From NCBI GenBank assembly GCA_003024175.1, contig MDYQ01000062.1, positions 52,334 to 116,333 of the forward strand: a stretch of 64,000 bases of DNA, in the 5' to 3' direction. The translations under genes were made by a program, and so were the position numbers. This stretch comes from Planoprotostelium fungivorum. Taxonomy: Eukaryota > Evosea > Variosea > Cavosteliida > Cavosteliaceae. Of the stretch, positions 35,914-47,128 are shown one piece after another. The notes under the pieces were generated by a model. The model made no database searches and had not been told where the DNA came from. It was given only the letters and a program-made list of their open reading frames with translations. Numbering within the stretch: the first letter of the stretch is position 1; the number at the start of each line of letters is the position of its first letter.

Positions 35914-38900
35914 ATGGGTCAGAAACAGAAGAAATTAGCCAAGGGACGTCTCGACGAATGGTACGAGAGGGCCAAGCAACAGGGGTGAGAATGGTTCATC
36001 ACATCGGCTTCATTCTGAGACAATATAGCTACCGATCTCGTGCTGCTTTCAAGCTGATCCAATTGAATCAAAAGTATGACTTTTTACGCACTGCCAGAGG
36101 TGTTCTCGATCTCTGCGCGGCTCCGGGAGGTTGGATGCAGGTGAAGACATCACATCTTATATTCTCTCTCGTATTCACATCTTCCCGTATATTCTTGTTT
36201 CTTTCACATCAAATCAATGTCTTCTGATCGGAATGTAAAGGTGGCTCATAAGTTTGCCCCCTCCGGAACACCCGTCGTAGGTATCGATCTGGCTCCCATC
36301 AAGCCCATCCCCGGTTGCACTGGTATTCTGGGTGATATCACAACGCCAAAGGCGAGAGCCGACATCAAGAGGGCTCTCGGTGACAAGCAGTGTGACGTGT
36401 GAGTGTTCTCTACTTTCATCTCATGGTCTCGTGTCTATCATCCGGTTGGTGATGATGTCGACACATCATCTCTACAAGTGTGGAGGAGTGAATCGAATAC
36501 AGAGTTCTTCACGATGGTGCCCCCAACGTGGGAGCTGCCTGGGCTCACGATGCCTTCTCACAGAACGAGCTTGCGCTCGCCTCTCTCAAACTGGGACTCG
36601 ACTTTCTATCCCCCGGAGGATGGTTCGTCACCAAGGTAACATCATCGCGATCACGATCATCATGCATCACACGATCACCATCGTGTCACGATCACGATCG
36701 CCCGTTCTTCATCTCATCACGTGAAGGTCTTCCGATCGGCTGACTACAACTCCCTCTTGTACGTCCTGAAACAATTATTCGAAAAAGTGGAAGCAACCAA
36801 GCCAGTGGCCTCCAGAGGAGTTTCTGCCGAAATTTTCGTCGTCTGCAAGAAGTTTTTGGCGCCAAAAAAGATCGATCCCAGGCTGTTGGATCCCCGCTTC
36901 GCCTTCTCTGACGTGGAGACGAAGAATGCCATACCCAGTATATTGTCCAAGGTGGGTTCACGATGATCTCCATCATGAACATCGCATCGATCACTCGTTC
37001 ATCTCACGATCACTCGTTCATCTCACGATCACTCGTTCATCTCACGACCACTCGTGCCAACTTCTCGATCATCACACTCTCATCACCTTCACCATCATCA
37101 TCCAATCATCACATCCTCCATCACGACTCACTCCATTCACAGGACGTGTCGAAGAAACCCACTCGTGTCGGTTACGATGCAGACAACCCGACGCTCTTCC
37201 AAAAGATCAGCGCCCACGATTACATCTACGACGAAGATTCAGTCAAGTCTCTGTCCAAGTTCAACATGATCGAATTCGACGAGGATTCTCAAGAGTGGGT
37301 CTTGGCTCGTTGTAGTGGGCTGAGATGCATAATAGGATCAAGGACAACAAGTACACGACGGAAGAGATTAAGAGTCTGTGTTCGGATATTCGTGTGTTGG
37401 GTAAGGGAGATCTGAGGCAGCTGTTGAAGTGGCACACACAAGTCAGAGATTCACTTCAAGTGAAGAAGGAAGACGATGATGATGATGATGATGATGATGG
37501 AGACGGTGAGTCGATGTGTGTGGAGTGAAACTCATTCACTCTAGATCAAGAAGTGAACGTGAAAGAATTCACGCCAGAAGAATTGGACCAGATGGAAGAC
37601 GAGAAATTGGCCCAACAGCTCAACCTCGCAGATGCGAAAGCGAAGAAGAGACTGAAAAAAGCGAAGGAGGACAAGAGGAAGAGACAGAAGAAGATCGACA
37701 TGAAGATGGTGCTGCCCGGTGACGAGAACAACATGGACGGTGACGTCGAAGTCTTTGACATCAGGGCCATCAAGGATAAGAATCATCTGCGTGAGTTGAT
37801 GATCATCATGATCATGATGATGATGAGAGACTGATGAAATGTAGAGAATCTGACCGAGGCGGAGTTACCGGACAAGATGGAGTTTGAATTCGAGAGAGAA
37901 GAGAAGGAGAAGGAGGAAGAAGAATTAGAAGAGGAGAATGCGAAACACGTGAGAAGACGAACATTCCACTCTGCCATCATGATAGCATGATATCATTGAA
38001 AATCTCAACTTTATATCGTCTCACACGTTCATTCTTCCCCATCCTTTCATTCTACATCAATTCATTCTATATCGATTCATTCACTCTATATCATCCATTC
38101 ATTCTATATCCATTCATTCACTCTATATCATACGAGAGAATACTGACAGGACACAGAGGATTTTGGATCGAACTGACATAGAAGGGAGAGTCGAGGAGAT
38201 GGAGAGAGATCTCGACTACTGGTACGCCAACGCCACGAGCGATGCCGCCAGGAAGACCGTACAGGTACGTCCCAATCTCCGTCCCAATTATAAACTTTAA
38301 AATCGAATAAAACGTTGACCCCTCCAGATCAAGAAGGGAAAGAAATTGAAGGCGGCGACGGATCAAGCTGGATTCGAATTGGAGACGCTCGAGTCTTACA
38401 TCAAACTGAAGAAGCAGCACAGCTACAACGACGGTTACGTGGCCAAGGTGTCAGGTGATGTCCATCTACAACGCTGTAGATGACTGATTGGGACAGGTGA
38501 CATTATGGAGGAAGAGAACGTGGAGGACGATGACATGGACAAGGAGTTTGACGGTGAAGAGTCGGAATCGGAAGACGAAGAGAAGGCGACGGACGATATC
38601 ATCCAGAAGTATGAGTCGTGAGTGTCTTTGTCATCATCCACAATTCTCATGACACCATCACCATCCACATGATCAAACGATCACTCCACCATCATCACAT
38701 GGTCATCGTAATCACCATCATTCACATCAGCACGTGATCATCATCACAAACATCACATGATGATGATGATCGACGCTGAACGATGACACAGATCGAGACT
38801 GAGAAACCCCCTCGTTCTAGAAAACTCCAGCCTAGACCGCACCGCCCAATCATGGTTCAACAATAGCCTCATCTCCGATATTGTCGACGAGAAAGAAGAC

Positions 38901-40005
38901 GAAGACGCAAAGTTTGAGAGGCTGATGAAGAAGAGGAAGACACAGAAGAGGAAGTTTGATGATGAAGGCGATGATGATGATCTGCCCATCAGCCAGAAGA
39001 CGAAAAAACAAGAGGCGAAGAAGAAGAAGATGAAGAAGGGAATGACAGAAGAAGAGAAGGAGAAGGCGTTCGAAGAGGTGCCCGTCGGACACGTCAGCGA
39101 GAAATCGAACCCTCTCGATGATGATTCGGATCTGGATCCTGAAGATAGAGTGAGACGTCGTCCATCATCATCATCGTCTTATCATCGCGTGTCCATCTGA
39201 TTAAGAATCACATCATCATCCGATCTGATTTCGAATCACATCATCGGATCTCATTTCGAATCACATCATCATCCGATCTCATTTCGAATCACATGACGAT
39301 GAAACTGACAGAACATCAGGAACACGCTCTCGCCGTGGCTACCATGATCACGAGAGACAAGAAGATGAAGATGAACATGATCGACGGCCTCTACAACCGT
39401 TACGCCTGGGACGACCGCGCGGAAGATCTTCCCATCTGGTTCTCCTCTGAAGAGCAGCCACATCTCACACCGGACACTCCTCTCACCAAGGAGGTCGTCA
39501 AAGAGATCAAGGACAGACTAAAGGCACTCAACGCGAGACCCATCAAGAAGGTGAAGACATCATCTACATCATCGACTTGCATCTGTGACATCGTCACATC
39601 ATCCGATCTGATAATGTCCGATCACATCATCAATCACATCACATCATCAATCACATCCCATTAACACACAGAACACTTTCTCATCTCTCCCGACAGGTGA
39701 TGGAAGCGAAGGCGAGAAAGAAGATGAGAGCCGATCGTAAGACGGAGAAGATGAAGGCCAAGATGGAAGTCCTCGCCAACTCGAACGACATGTCCAACGC
39801 AGATAAATCTGCAGCCATCGAGAAGCTCTACAAGAAGAACATGAAAGCTCTGAAGGGAGGAAAGAAGAAGGTCACTTATGTCGTTTCGACCAAGGGAGGA
39901 AACGCCGCCAGCAAGCAGAAGAGCACAAAGGGGGCGACGAGGGTTGTGGACACGAGAATGAAGAAGGACAAGAGGGCTATGAAGTCGAAGGCGAAGAAGA
40001 GATAA
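35914..40005 (+). CDS. SPB1: AdoMet-dependent rRNA 2'-O-methyltransferase SPB1/FTSJ3
   Basis: SPB1 methylates the large-subunit rRNA A-loop and acts in nucleolar pre-60S assembly. [20 protein letters not shown] leads to [16 protein letters not shown], the AdoMet site [12 protein letters not shown], then [40 protein letters not shown] and [11 protein letters not shown], giving the Lys-Asp-Lys-Glu catalytic set of the RrmJ/FtsJ fold. The long C-terminal half has acidic and Lys-rich stretches and the SPB1 C-terminal domain: [20 protein letters not shown] then [49 protein letters not shown]. Many introns, several filled with tandem repeats, bring the gene to about 4 kb. It is convergent with NAA50. 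Confidence 0.95.
36963..37140 (+). repeat. Tandem repeat in an SPB1 intron
   Basis: A 19-20 bp unit, ATCACTCGTTCATCTCACG, occurs about three times at 36985-37050, followed by CATCA-rich sequence. It fills one SPB1 intron of about 190 bases. Confidence 0.8.
38010..38135 (+). repeat. CATTCATTCTATATC repeat in an SPB1 intron
   Basis: TTCATTC(T/A)CTATATC units repeat around 38045-38135 in a second enlarged SPB1 intron. The unit differs from that at 36963. Confidence 0.75.
38464..38481. repeat. Intronic 18-bp palindrome in SPB1
   Basis: ATCTACAACGCTGTAGAT, palindromic but for the centre, lies in a 44-nt SPB1 intron. Near-identical elements lie in introns of the EED-like gene and COG5. Confidence 0.8.
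39203..39294 (+). repeat. Tandem repeat of about 30 bp in an SPB1 intron
   Basis: Three to four copies of a unit containing TTTCGAATCACATCATC and CCGATCTCA occur at 39203-39294, directly before the next exon ([11 protein letters not shown]). Confidence 0.8.
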
Positions 40006-40044
40006 AGAGGGAGAGATGGAAGATGGTCGATGATGATGATTCGA

Positions 40045-40070
40045 AGGGAAGATGATTAATCATCTTCCCT
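40045..40070. terminator. 26-bp perfect palindrome between convergent SPB1 and NAA50
   Basis: AGGGAAGATGATT is followed at once by its exact reverse complement, 40 nt past the SPB1 stop and 178 nt past the NAA50 stop. As RNA it could form a 13-bp hairpin from either strand. A role in 3' end formation is inference. Confidence 0.55.
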
Positions 40071-40247
40071 TTGGGGATGTGAAGATGAATGAGATGGGAC
40101 GCTGATTGGGGTGTGATCGATTTATAGGAGGGATGCAGTGTCAAGAGTGGATCGAGATGATGCTTCCTCCTCCGTCTGATTACATGAAGTCCTCTGTGAC
40201 CTCTTGTGACTGTGTTCCTCTTCATCTGAAATAAGTGGACGGAATGT

Positions 40248-40798
40248 CTACATGAGATCCTTTTGGAGTAAGAAGGCATCGGGTGGGTTTGTTCTTCTGT
40301 AGTAATTGGGTATCCTCTCTTTGATTTGAAAGAGGGAGTTTGTGTAGAAGGACACCGCTTCATCATTGCCAATGTTGACGTGGAGATACAAAGAGAGAGC
40401 CGAATGATTCGAAGCTAATTCTTCGATTCGTTTGAGGAGTTGACGACCTGATATGGTCAGTGTGAATTGGAGAATCGTGTCTATCACCGAGTCCCTCTCT
40501 TCTGTAGGGTGCTAAGACGCCCAGAGTCACGATGTATAATCGACACGAACCATTATCCCTGTCCGATCGACAGATGATACCTCCGATGGTACTTGATCCT
40601 TGCTTGACTGTCATCGATCAGATCTGTTCCTCAGAGATGCGTAGTCTCCGCACCTAAGAAGCCATCATACACTTGGCCGATGCTCTTGCTGACTTCGGAG
40701 TAGAAGCGTGGCTGATAGAGACCAGGAAAGAGAACCGCGTTTAACAGACGCGCCTGGTCCACATTCTGAGCCGTCAGCGGCTCGAACATGATCTCCAT
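40248..40798 (-). CDS. NAA50: N-alpha-acetyltransferase 50 (NatE catalytic subunit type)
   Basis: NAA50 acetylates protein N-termini and in animals and yeast associates with NatA on the ribosome; it also supports sister chromatid cohesion. The start MEIMFEPLTAQNVDQARLLN continues AVLFPGLYQPRFYSEVSKSI. The GNAT core is CRLYIVTLGVLAPYRREGLG (acetyl-CoA site RREGLG), LYLHVNIGNDEAVSFYTNSL and NYYRRTNPPDAFLLQKDLM. The IVTLGVLAPYR and NYYKR-like blocks are diagnostic for NAA50. Length of about 150 residues fits. The gene diverges from the VOC gene across about 140 nt that carry a weaker GGCGGG site (40826-40835). Confidence 0.9.
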
Positions 40799-40937
40799 CG
40801 TTCGCTTCAAATTTTAAATCAGAAAAGCCCGCCAATTATGTGATATTTTCTCAGCATTTTACGTTGTAGATGGTCAATTTGTTGATCTTTTCTCACCCAC
40901 TCACAAACTCATCACCACGACACAGCCAACACACACC

Positions 40938-41322
40938 ATGCCATTCAATCACATCGGTATCACTGTCTCCTACGTAGAGAAGAGTCGCACCTCTTACGGT
41001 CCGGCCCTCAAGCCCATCGAGCACACCATGCTGAAACAGATACCGAAAGAATATACGTGCGGGAAGACCGTCTACGGCTACGGCACCACATCCCTCGACT
41101 TCTGGATCACCGGCGATGTGAAGGAGAGGGTCGTTCATGCCCGCGTTGCACTCGATGGAAAGACACGAAGAGAAGTGGACCAATTCTGGGAAGCAGGAAT
41201 CAAAGCGGGAGGAAGACACAACGGTAAACCGGGTCGCACAGTACCGACCTGCTTACTACTCCGCCTTCCTGTTCGATTCGGACGGACACAACATCGAGAT
41301 CTTCACCTTCTCGTCCGATTGA
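40938..41322 (+). pseudogene. Glyoxalase/VOC-fold protein gene with a reading-frame break
   Basis: MPFNHIGITVSYVEKSRTSY begins a vicinal-oxygen-chelate fold: GYGTTSLDFWITGDVKE, ARVALDGKTRREVDQFWEAG and AGGRHNGKPG. The expected end, AQYRPAYYSAFLFDSDGHNI then EIFTFSSD, is present but in another frame. The shift falls at the GGG run at 41231-41233; one extra G would explain it. No GT-AG intron of workable length spans it. Both halves look well conserved, so an assembly error is as likely as a recent mutation. Such proteins are often annotated glyoxalase or bleomycin-resistance family; the true substrate is unknown. Confidence 0.75.
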
Positions 41323-41499
41323 ACTCTTCTATAAATCACGTCGAGTTGAATTGTTCACGATCATGCACTGTATCATTGAAACTCGACCATGTTATCATTC
41401 GCAATGATGATGGACATTCAAACAGTAACACGATTTTATTGACGACTCTGTAATCTGACTATCATACATTGGGTGCCGTCCTCTCTTTACATTTCCCTT

Positions 41500-42564
41500 C
41501 TATTTACTCTCGAAGCGATTTCTCTGTCCAAATCCCTCGTAAGCTTTCGTTTCTGTCGTCGTTGTATTTTCTTGGCTGATGACTTGACTTGTGCTCGTGA
41601 TGGAGGTCGTGGACGATGATGTTGTAGAGGTGGCTGCGACATAACGAGGAGGTACACCGCCGGGTCCGGGGTTGGGGGCGGGCACGTTCGAATAGACGGA
41701 GGTCCTCTGGGTGGTCGTCGAAGATGGTGTCAAAGTCGAGCTGGAAGATGCAGATGTGGATGATATGACATTGGAATGGGCAGTCGATGACGAAGCCGGT
41801 GCATTCTGTGGGGTCTGGGTGCTCTCATTTTGGGATGAGACGACAACATTGGCTGGTGTGTAACGAGGAGGGGCACCACCGGGTCCGGGGTTGGGAGCGG
41901 GGATGTTAACATCGGTCCTGGCCGGTTGCCTCGTTTTCGTTTGGTAGACATCATTGGAGGATGATGTGGTTGTGGTGGTCGTCTGGCTCGATGATCTCGT
42001 GGACGTTGGAGTCGAAGACGAGATGGGAGCGGTAGACGTTGAGATGGTGGTACTAGCGGGGGTTTTTGTCGCTGGTGAAGTCGATTGTGATTTGGATGTG
42101 GTGGTGGTGTCGATGATGGCTGAAGAACTCAAGAGAGTTTCAGATGATGTGTTCTGAAGGATGTTAGATGGTGCAAAAAAAACGTTCAGCTGTGACATCA
42201 CATCACGAAATGGAATATCATAATCCTCACAAACTATGATGATGATGTGTAGAAAAGATGAAATTCAAGTCAATCTTCTCACCTCCGTCGCTGTGCTCGT
42301 GACTAAAACAGAGTCTGAGCATATGACATTCGATGTTGGACGGTAACAGACTCCTCCACAGGCTGATAATCCCTTTCCACACAGACGATAGATACCGAGT
42401 GAGCTGTCCAAAACGCACGAAGCGCTGGATGGTTGATAACATATGTTACCCCTGAGCGTGTCCGGGCAGGTATAGAACCCTTCTGAACACTGAGATAGTG
42501 CGAGTGTCCCCCACAAGAATAGTAGTAGGATCACCCTCCTATAGATTTGATACATTTCCATCAT
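41500..42564 (-). CDS. Secreted Ser/Thr-rich mucin-like protein with Cys-rich head
   Basis: A signal peptide (IYRRVILLLFLWGTLALSQC) precedes a Cys-rich domain of about 60 residues: CSEGFYTCPDTLRGNICYQ, YRLCGKGLSACGGVCYRP. After an intron comes a Ser/Thr/Pro stalk of more than 200 residues, probably O-glycosylated. It holds two copies of the motif PAPNPGPGG(A/V)PPRY. The end is GFGQRNRFESK, with no GPI signal. A cell-surface or extracellular-matrix role is inferred from composition. The start is one of three ATGs at 42564, 42561 or 42555. Confidence 0.72.
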
Positions 42565-43767
42565 GATTGATACAGAGAGTCACACAAAGAGGTGAGCTCG
42601 TAAAGAGGTGGTACAGTCCTCTGATGTCGAAAGAGGGTCGAAGAAGATGAGTGCGACGTCTCAGCTTCCTGCCCAATCGGAAATGCTACTTCACCCCCGG
42701 AACCTCTAAGGAAATGTCCTTAACGTGCTACTTTGCGTTAAGAGACAAGAAGTTCACGTATCTCAATCTCCGCAGCTCGCAAGCCAAGTCTTGAAATCTC
42801 CCGTCGCATAAAAGAGCATCCGTTCTCGGAAGGACACCAACAGGAGCCCATGCATCATCATGAAGATGAGGAGAGGGAGAGCGGAGAGAGGAGGATAGAG
42901 TGATGAAGAGAGGCTAGAGGGTCGCGAGGGGCTGGGGGACGATGATCGAAAGATGCGACGGATGGAGGAACCGATCGGATTTCTGTAGAATGGGTAGGCA
43001 TTTTCGTGGCGACAAGAGATGTGTTCTGATCGACCTGACCTCATCGTCCTCTGCACCACGAGAAGAAGATGCGGAGATGTTTGATGATCGGCAGACGATG
43101 AATAAATGACTATAAATAGCAGATCTTTTATTTCATTTGATCGCGATAAATCCGACCGCATCGACTCCCCAAGCTCAGACACCACCATCGCCTTCACCAT
43201 CTCCCCGTTCAACTTCCATCACATAGATAAAGAGTCAGTCTATAGTATGCGGTTGTTGTTTTCAACCCACTTTTGACATTGCGTTTCGCAGGAATTACGC
43301 TTAGCGACGTAATCATGGGCCGTGGACCTCTAATTATCACAGATTGTGATGACCTCATATGTTATCTCCATTACGACGCCTCTGGGCCTGGTCCAGACTC
43401 GATCGAAATAGTGTGAAACCCATCGATATACGGACGTGACAGAAGAGTCATGGAGATCTATCATCGCCACCCATCATGAATAGATGCATGCAAATTAGGA
43501 CAGAGAGGAGATACGTGCGACGCACGGCCACCACAAACACACTGCCCGATGATGAGAATCTGACACAGTCTGGGCTCGTAAACTGCCTCCAATCTACATG
43601 ACCAGGGACAAAGTGGTACAGTTAAGGGAGAATCAGCAGGGAGGCCCGCGGATTCGGATGACTAAAGGTCAACCTGTGTCCCATCTTGCATTAATCTGTT
43701 TCCTGGGGTGGTACGTTCATTGTTATCCTGGGTACCAACAACAGAACGCGATAGACTTAGGACCAGC
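42565..43767. other. Large intergenic region, no convincing gene
   Basis: About 1.2 kb between divergent starts of the mucin-like gene and the kinase. A minus-strand frame at 42763-43212 (149 codons) matches nothing I know and lies across a TATAAATA-like stretch (43111-43118). No tRNA or other RNA gene recognised. Confidence 0.45.
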
Positions 43768-44605
43768 ATGAGCACCCCCACTCTCGATCGATACCAGATG
43801 GTCTCCTTCATCAACCAGGGCACGTACGGAGAAGTGTTCGTCGCCATCGACAGAGAATCACTGCAAGAGGTGGCCGTCAAGAGGCTCGCAGACAGAGTCG
43901 AAGGAAGAGACCGACTTCACAATGAGATCAAGGCCAACGTCATCCTCGCCGGCGTCAAAGAGGTCGTGCAGTTCCACGGACACTACAAGTCGAAGAAGGG
44001 TCAACATTTGGTCTTCGAGATGGCCGCCGGCGTCGATCTCTTCAACATGATGGAGAGCCGCGATTTCAAGCCCATTCCAGAGAGACGTGTTAAGAAGATC
44101 GCCAGGCTGGTGGCTGCCGGCCTCTCTGAAGTGCACCGAAGAGGTGTCGCTCATCGAGACATTAAACTCGAGAACGTGAGTCACCCTCTTCACCCACAAC
44201 GTCTTTGTCTAACTCTCATTTCAGATCATGGTAGACGATAACGATCGACCCCAACTCATAGACTTCGGTCTGTGCTCGTTCTTCGAGCGCCACGAGGGAG
44301 TAGAGACCCTCTCGTTCGATCACTGCGGCTCCATTGAATATATGGCCCCCGAGTTTCTGCAGAGAGCACCCATTCAAGGCACTGCAGCTGATGCTTGGGC
44401 TCTCGGCATCACCATCTTTGCACTGTTGTGGGGCTCCTTCCCTTTCTCACCTGAAGAGGCCATCGAAGTCTTCAGACGAAACAAGACCGTGCCGCTGCCC
44501 CATGATACGAAGGACCTGATGGTCTCAGGGCCGATGAGACAACGACTCCAGCGACTTCTCACAATCGACCCGAGTCAGAGAGGGAGCGTAGAGGTCATGA
44601 TGTAA
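43768..44605 (+). CDS. Serine/threonine protein kinase
   Basis: MSTPTLDRYQMVSFINQGTY then GEVFVAIDRESLQEVAVKRL supplies the glycine-rich loop and the VAIK lysine. HRRGVAHRDIKLEN is the catalytic loop, interrupted by one intron at about 44176-44224. IDFGLCS is the DFG motif and EYMAPEFLQR the APE motif. WALGITIFALLWGSFPF and the final DPSQRGSVEVMM complete subdomains IX-XI. It is essentially a bare kinase domain of about 260 residues. I cannot place it in a named subfamily; CAMK/fungal Ran1-like kinases are similar in layout. Confidence 0.9.
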
Positions 44606-44772
44606 ATGTCCATCAGCGACCATCCACACAGAAAGCATCGAGATTGTAAATAATGTACATAAATCTTTGTATCGAACGTCTTCTCTCTTGTCACTTCTTT
44701 GTGTCCGTGCACCTCCACAAGATGCATCGTGTGATGATTAAACAGAAGAGGACACACACGGATGTAAACAAT

Positions 44773-45610
44773 TTAGTTGTAGGGCAGTTGATTTCCTGGT
44801 ACCATCTTTCTCTCCACACCGCTCTCGTCGATGATGGCCACTCTGACAACACCTCCAGAAGATCCATCTCTTGCCATGGCGAGTGATAGAGCTACGTCCA
44901 TCAGATCTCATCTCGTGATGATGATGTGAAGCTCTCACCTCTGACGACAAAATCTTCACACTCTTGTCTAGTCATGTCTGGGCGGTAGTTTGCATCGCAG
45001 TATCCATAGATGTATGTCGATCCAGAACCTCCCGTTGCAAACGGCTCGTTGACGAGGGAGCCTCCAAGGGGGATGCTGTAGACCTGTCCTCCATTTCGCT
45101 TGTCCCATCCTCCAATGATGATACCGGCTTGGAGTGCATTCTTGTTGGTGTAACACAACTGTTGGAAGAGAGCGGCGGCGGTCTTCGTGGCAGGCAGCTC
45201 TCCCAATTCGATGCTGGTCAGCGTGAGACGGATGGACGACAAATGAGATGATGGAAATGGATGGAAAGAGGATCACCTGTGTATGCTGAGGTAATATTTC
45301 ACATAATCGGCAATAGCCTGTGTATCAGCAGCAGAACCACTTCTGCAGCAGTAGATGCGCTCGTGAACGGGTGTGAGCTTGTCGCTCACTCGGTTGGCAA
45401 TGTAGCTTCCTGTATGGAGATCAATCATACAGAAGACACACTCCATTTTTCCTAACCTGTTGTCGTTCTCGAATCAGCACCTACAACCACACCTCCATTA
45501 AAGCGGACGGCCATAATGGAAGTCTATAGAACGTGAGAATGGACATCCAATCTCATCAAAATACTCACACCCATAGAGTGGGCCTTAGTCATCCAATCAT
45601 TGTTATTCAT
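44773..45610 (-). CDS. PSMB6: 20S proteasome subunit beta-1 (PSMB6, caspase-like site)
   Basis: Beta-1 carries the caspase-like active site of the 20S proteasome. A short propeptide ([14 protein letters not shown]) ends in Gly, with an intron just before the catalytic [20 protein letters not shown]. Mature N-terminal Thr, the Asp of GADSRTTTG and the Lys of [20 protein letters not shown] are present, followed by [58 protein letters not shown] and [20 protein letters not shown]. The end is NQLPYN. Sequence fits beta-1 rather than beta-2 or beta-5. An upstream ATG at 45706 would lengthen the propeptide to 46 residues. Confidence 0.95.
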
Positions 45611-45949
45611 GTTGAGTGTTCGTCTATCGAATGAGACAAAACTTGTCTTTTGAATCAGATGCTCGCGTTTCTGTGACGGGTGGTGACGAAAGCAATTGTG
45701 TCCCAAACATTTGTGCCGCAGGTCAAAATTCGAACAGAAGAGACAACAGAAACAGCGGCGTTCAGATAATTGTGATTCGTCTTTAGGTGAACATTGTGTA
45801 GACGTCTATCTTCACACTATTGAATTGTGTCACCACAGTGAGAAGCCGTTCCCCTCGCATCGCGACACTGTAGAATTCTCGATGGTAAGAGAACAGCTCT
45901 GTCTTTTGTATCCGACACAATCGACACACAACACAACAAGCAAGACACG

Positions 45950-46724
45950 ATGTTTCTGAAGATCTGCGGGGGAGTCACACTCACGATCGGGCTCATCATC
46001 GTCCTCGCCGGCTGCATCGCCTCCTACAAACTATCTACTCAACAGACAGACGCTCTCAAAGAAGACGTCTCAGGTTCGTCTCACCTGTTTCCATAGACTC
46101 ACCCACGAAAGGTAGCACCTTGTTAGACTTACCGTCATATGGATCGTCCACGACGATTACCATCCAGTCGGGATCGAGCTTCACATTTCGAGCCGTAGAT
46201 CAGAATGAAGTTCCAGCCGGCGTGTTGACCATCCAGCTACTAGATTCATTAGACTCTCTCCATCGATGGACGGCCGCATTAGGATCATTGACCGAGTCAC
46301 AGAGACTCTCTATCTGGTACAACACATACATTTATTTCTGCGCACTGGAAGATTACATTACCTTCACAAGCAACACACCCGGCGCCACAGCTCAGGCGAA
46401 GGTGATCATGGTTTCTGAAGGTGCGAACCCATCTGATGATTTCAGATCACGATGGGAGACTGGTCTACATCATATCCATCCATGGCCACAGAGTGCAACT
46501 ACGGAGAGAGGATGTGAGATCATGCATTTCCTCATGTCACAAACTCATCCGATCGCAGGCGAGCGAAGAGGGGCGTTGGAATCGCAGGCGGTGTGATCGG
46601 AGGTCTCGTCCTCTTTGGTGGCTGCATCTGTCTTGTGGTTGGTCTCGTGAAGGGAAGACGCCAGGCACAGATGACATACGCGAAGACGGAGGAGCTGCTG
46701 GACACAAATGAATTGGAGCTGTAG
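45950..46724 (+). CDS. Membrane protein with two hydrophobic segments and an ectodomain, unknown
   Basis: MFLKICGGVTLTIGLIIVLA then GCIASYKLS is an N-terminal membrane anchor or uncleaved signal. The ectodomain reads GSTLLDLPSYGSSTTITIQS, FRAVDQNEVPAGVLTIQLLD, QRLSIWYNTYIYFCALEDYI. A second membrane span (GGVIGGLVLFGGCICLVVGL) is followed by a short tail with RRQAQMTYAKTEELLDTNEL. The family is not recognised. The gene at 24886 has the same plan. A degraded copy of the last exon lies about 250 nt downstream. Confidence 0.65.
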
Positions 46725-46981
46725 ATGGAAACGAAGACGGAACACTTTGTTCGCTCAGCGAATGAATGAAATGGAAAGGGTGTGATGATTCAGATGTCCA
46801 TGTGGATCTGCCTAAACGCATTTGGCGGTGAAGCGTTTTTGTCTGTCGGTGAATGTATTTCTCGAGAGTCTGTACGAGACATGACAACACAAAACGCTGT
46901 TTTTCTGTTAGAAGATGCAGAAGCTGACCCAGGGGTCTGTCAGCACCTGATGTCACAACTGTTTGCGATTTCGCGAGGTAG

Positions 46982-47128
46982 TCGCGCTGCGGTGGCTGTG
47001 CCTGCATCTTTGTCGGCATCGCGAGAGCCAGGCGTCAGGCGAACGTATACAGACAGACTGGAAATCTTCTGGCTGGGGACGAATTGGAAATAGAGATAAA
47101 CAGAGTGATGACGACTCTTTCTTCCTGA
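46982..47128 (+). pseudogene. Degenerate tail copy of the 45950 membrane protein gene
   Basis: One frame reads CGGCACIFVGIARARRQANV, then YRQTGNLLAGDELEIEINR and a stop. It parallels the end of the gene at 45950 residue for residue (FGGCICLVVGL...RRQAQ...ELLDTNELEL). A TAG immediately upstream (46979-46981) breaks the frame and I find no intact N-terminal part in 46725-46980. It looks like a decayed tandem duplicate. Confidence 0.6.

Noticed and set aside
42763-43212. Minus-strand frame of 149 codons
   Set aside because: No recognisable similarity and it crosses promoter-like AT-rich sequence; kept as intergenic.
46782-47093. Plus-strand 103-codon frame
   Set aside because: The meaningful similarity to the 45950 gene lies in another frame; this frame is incidental.
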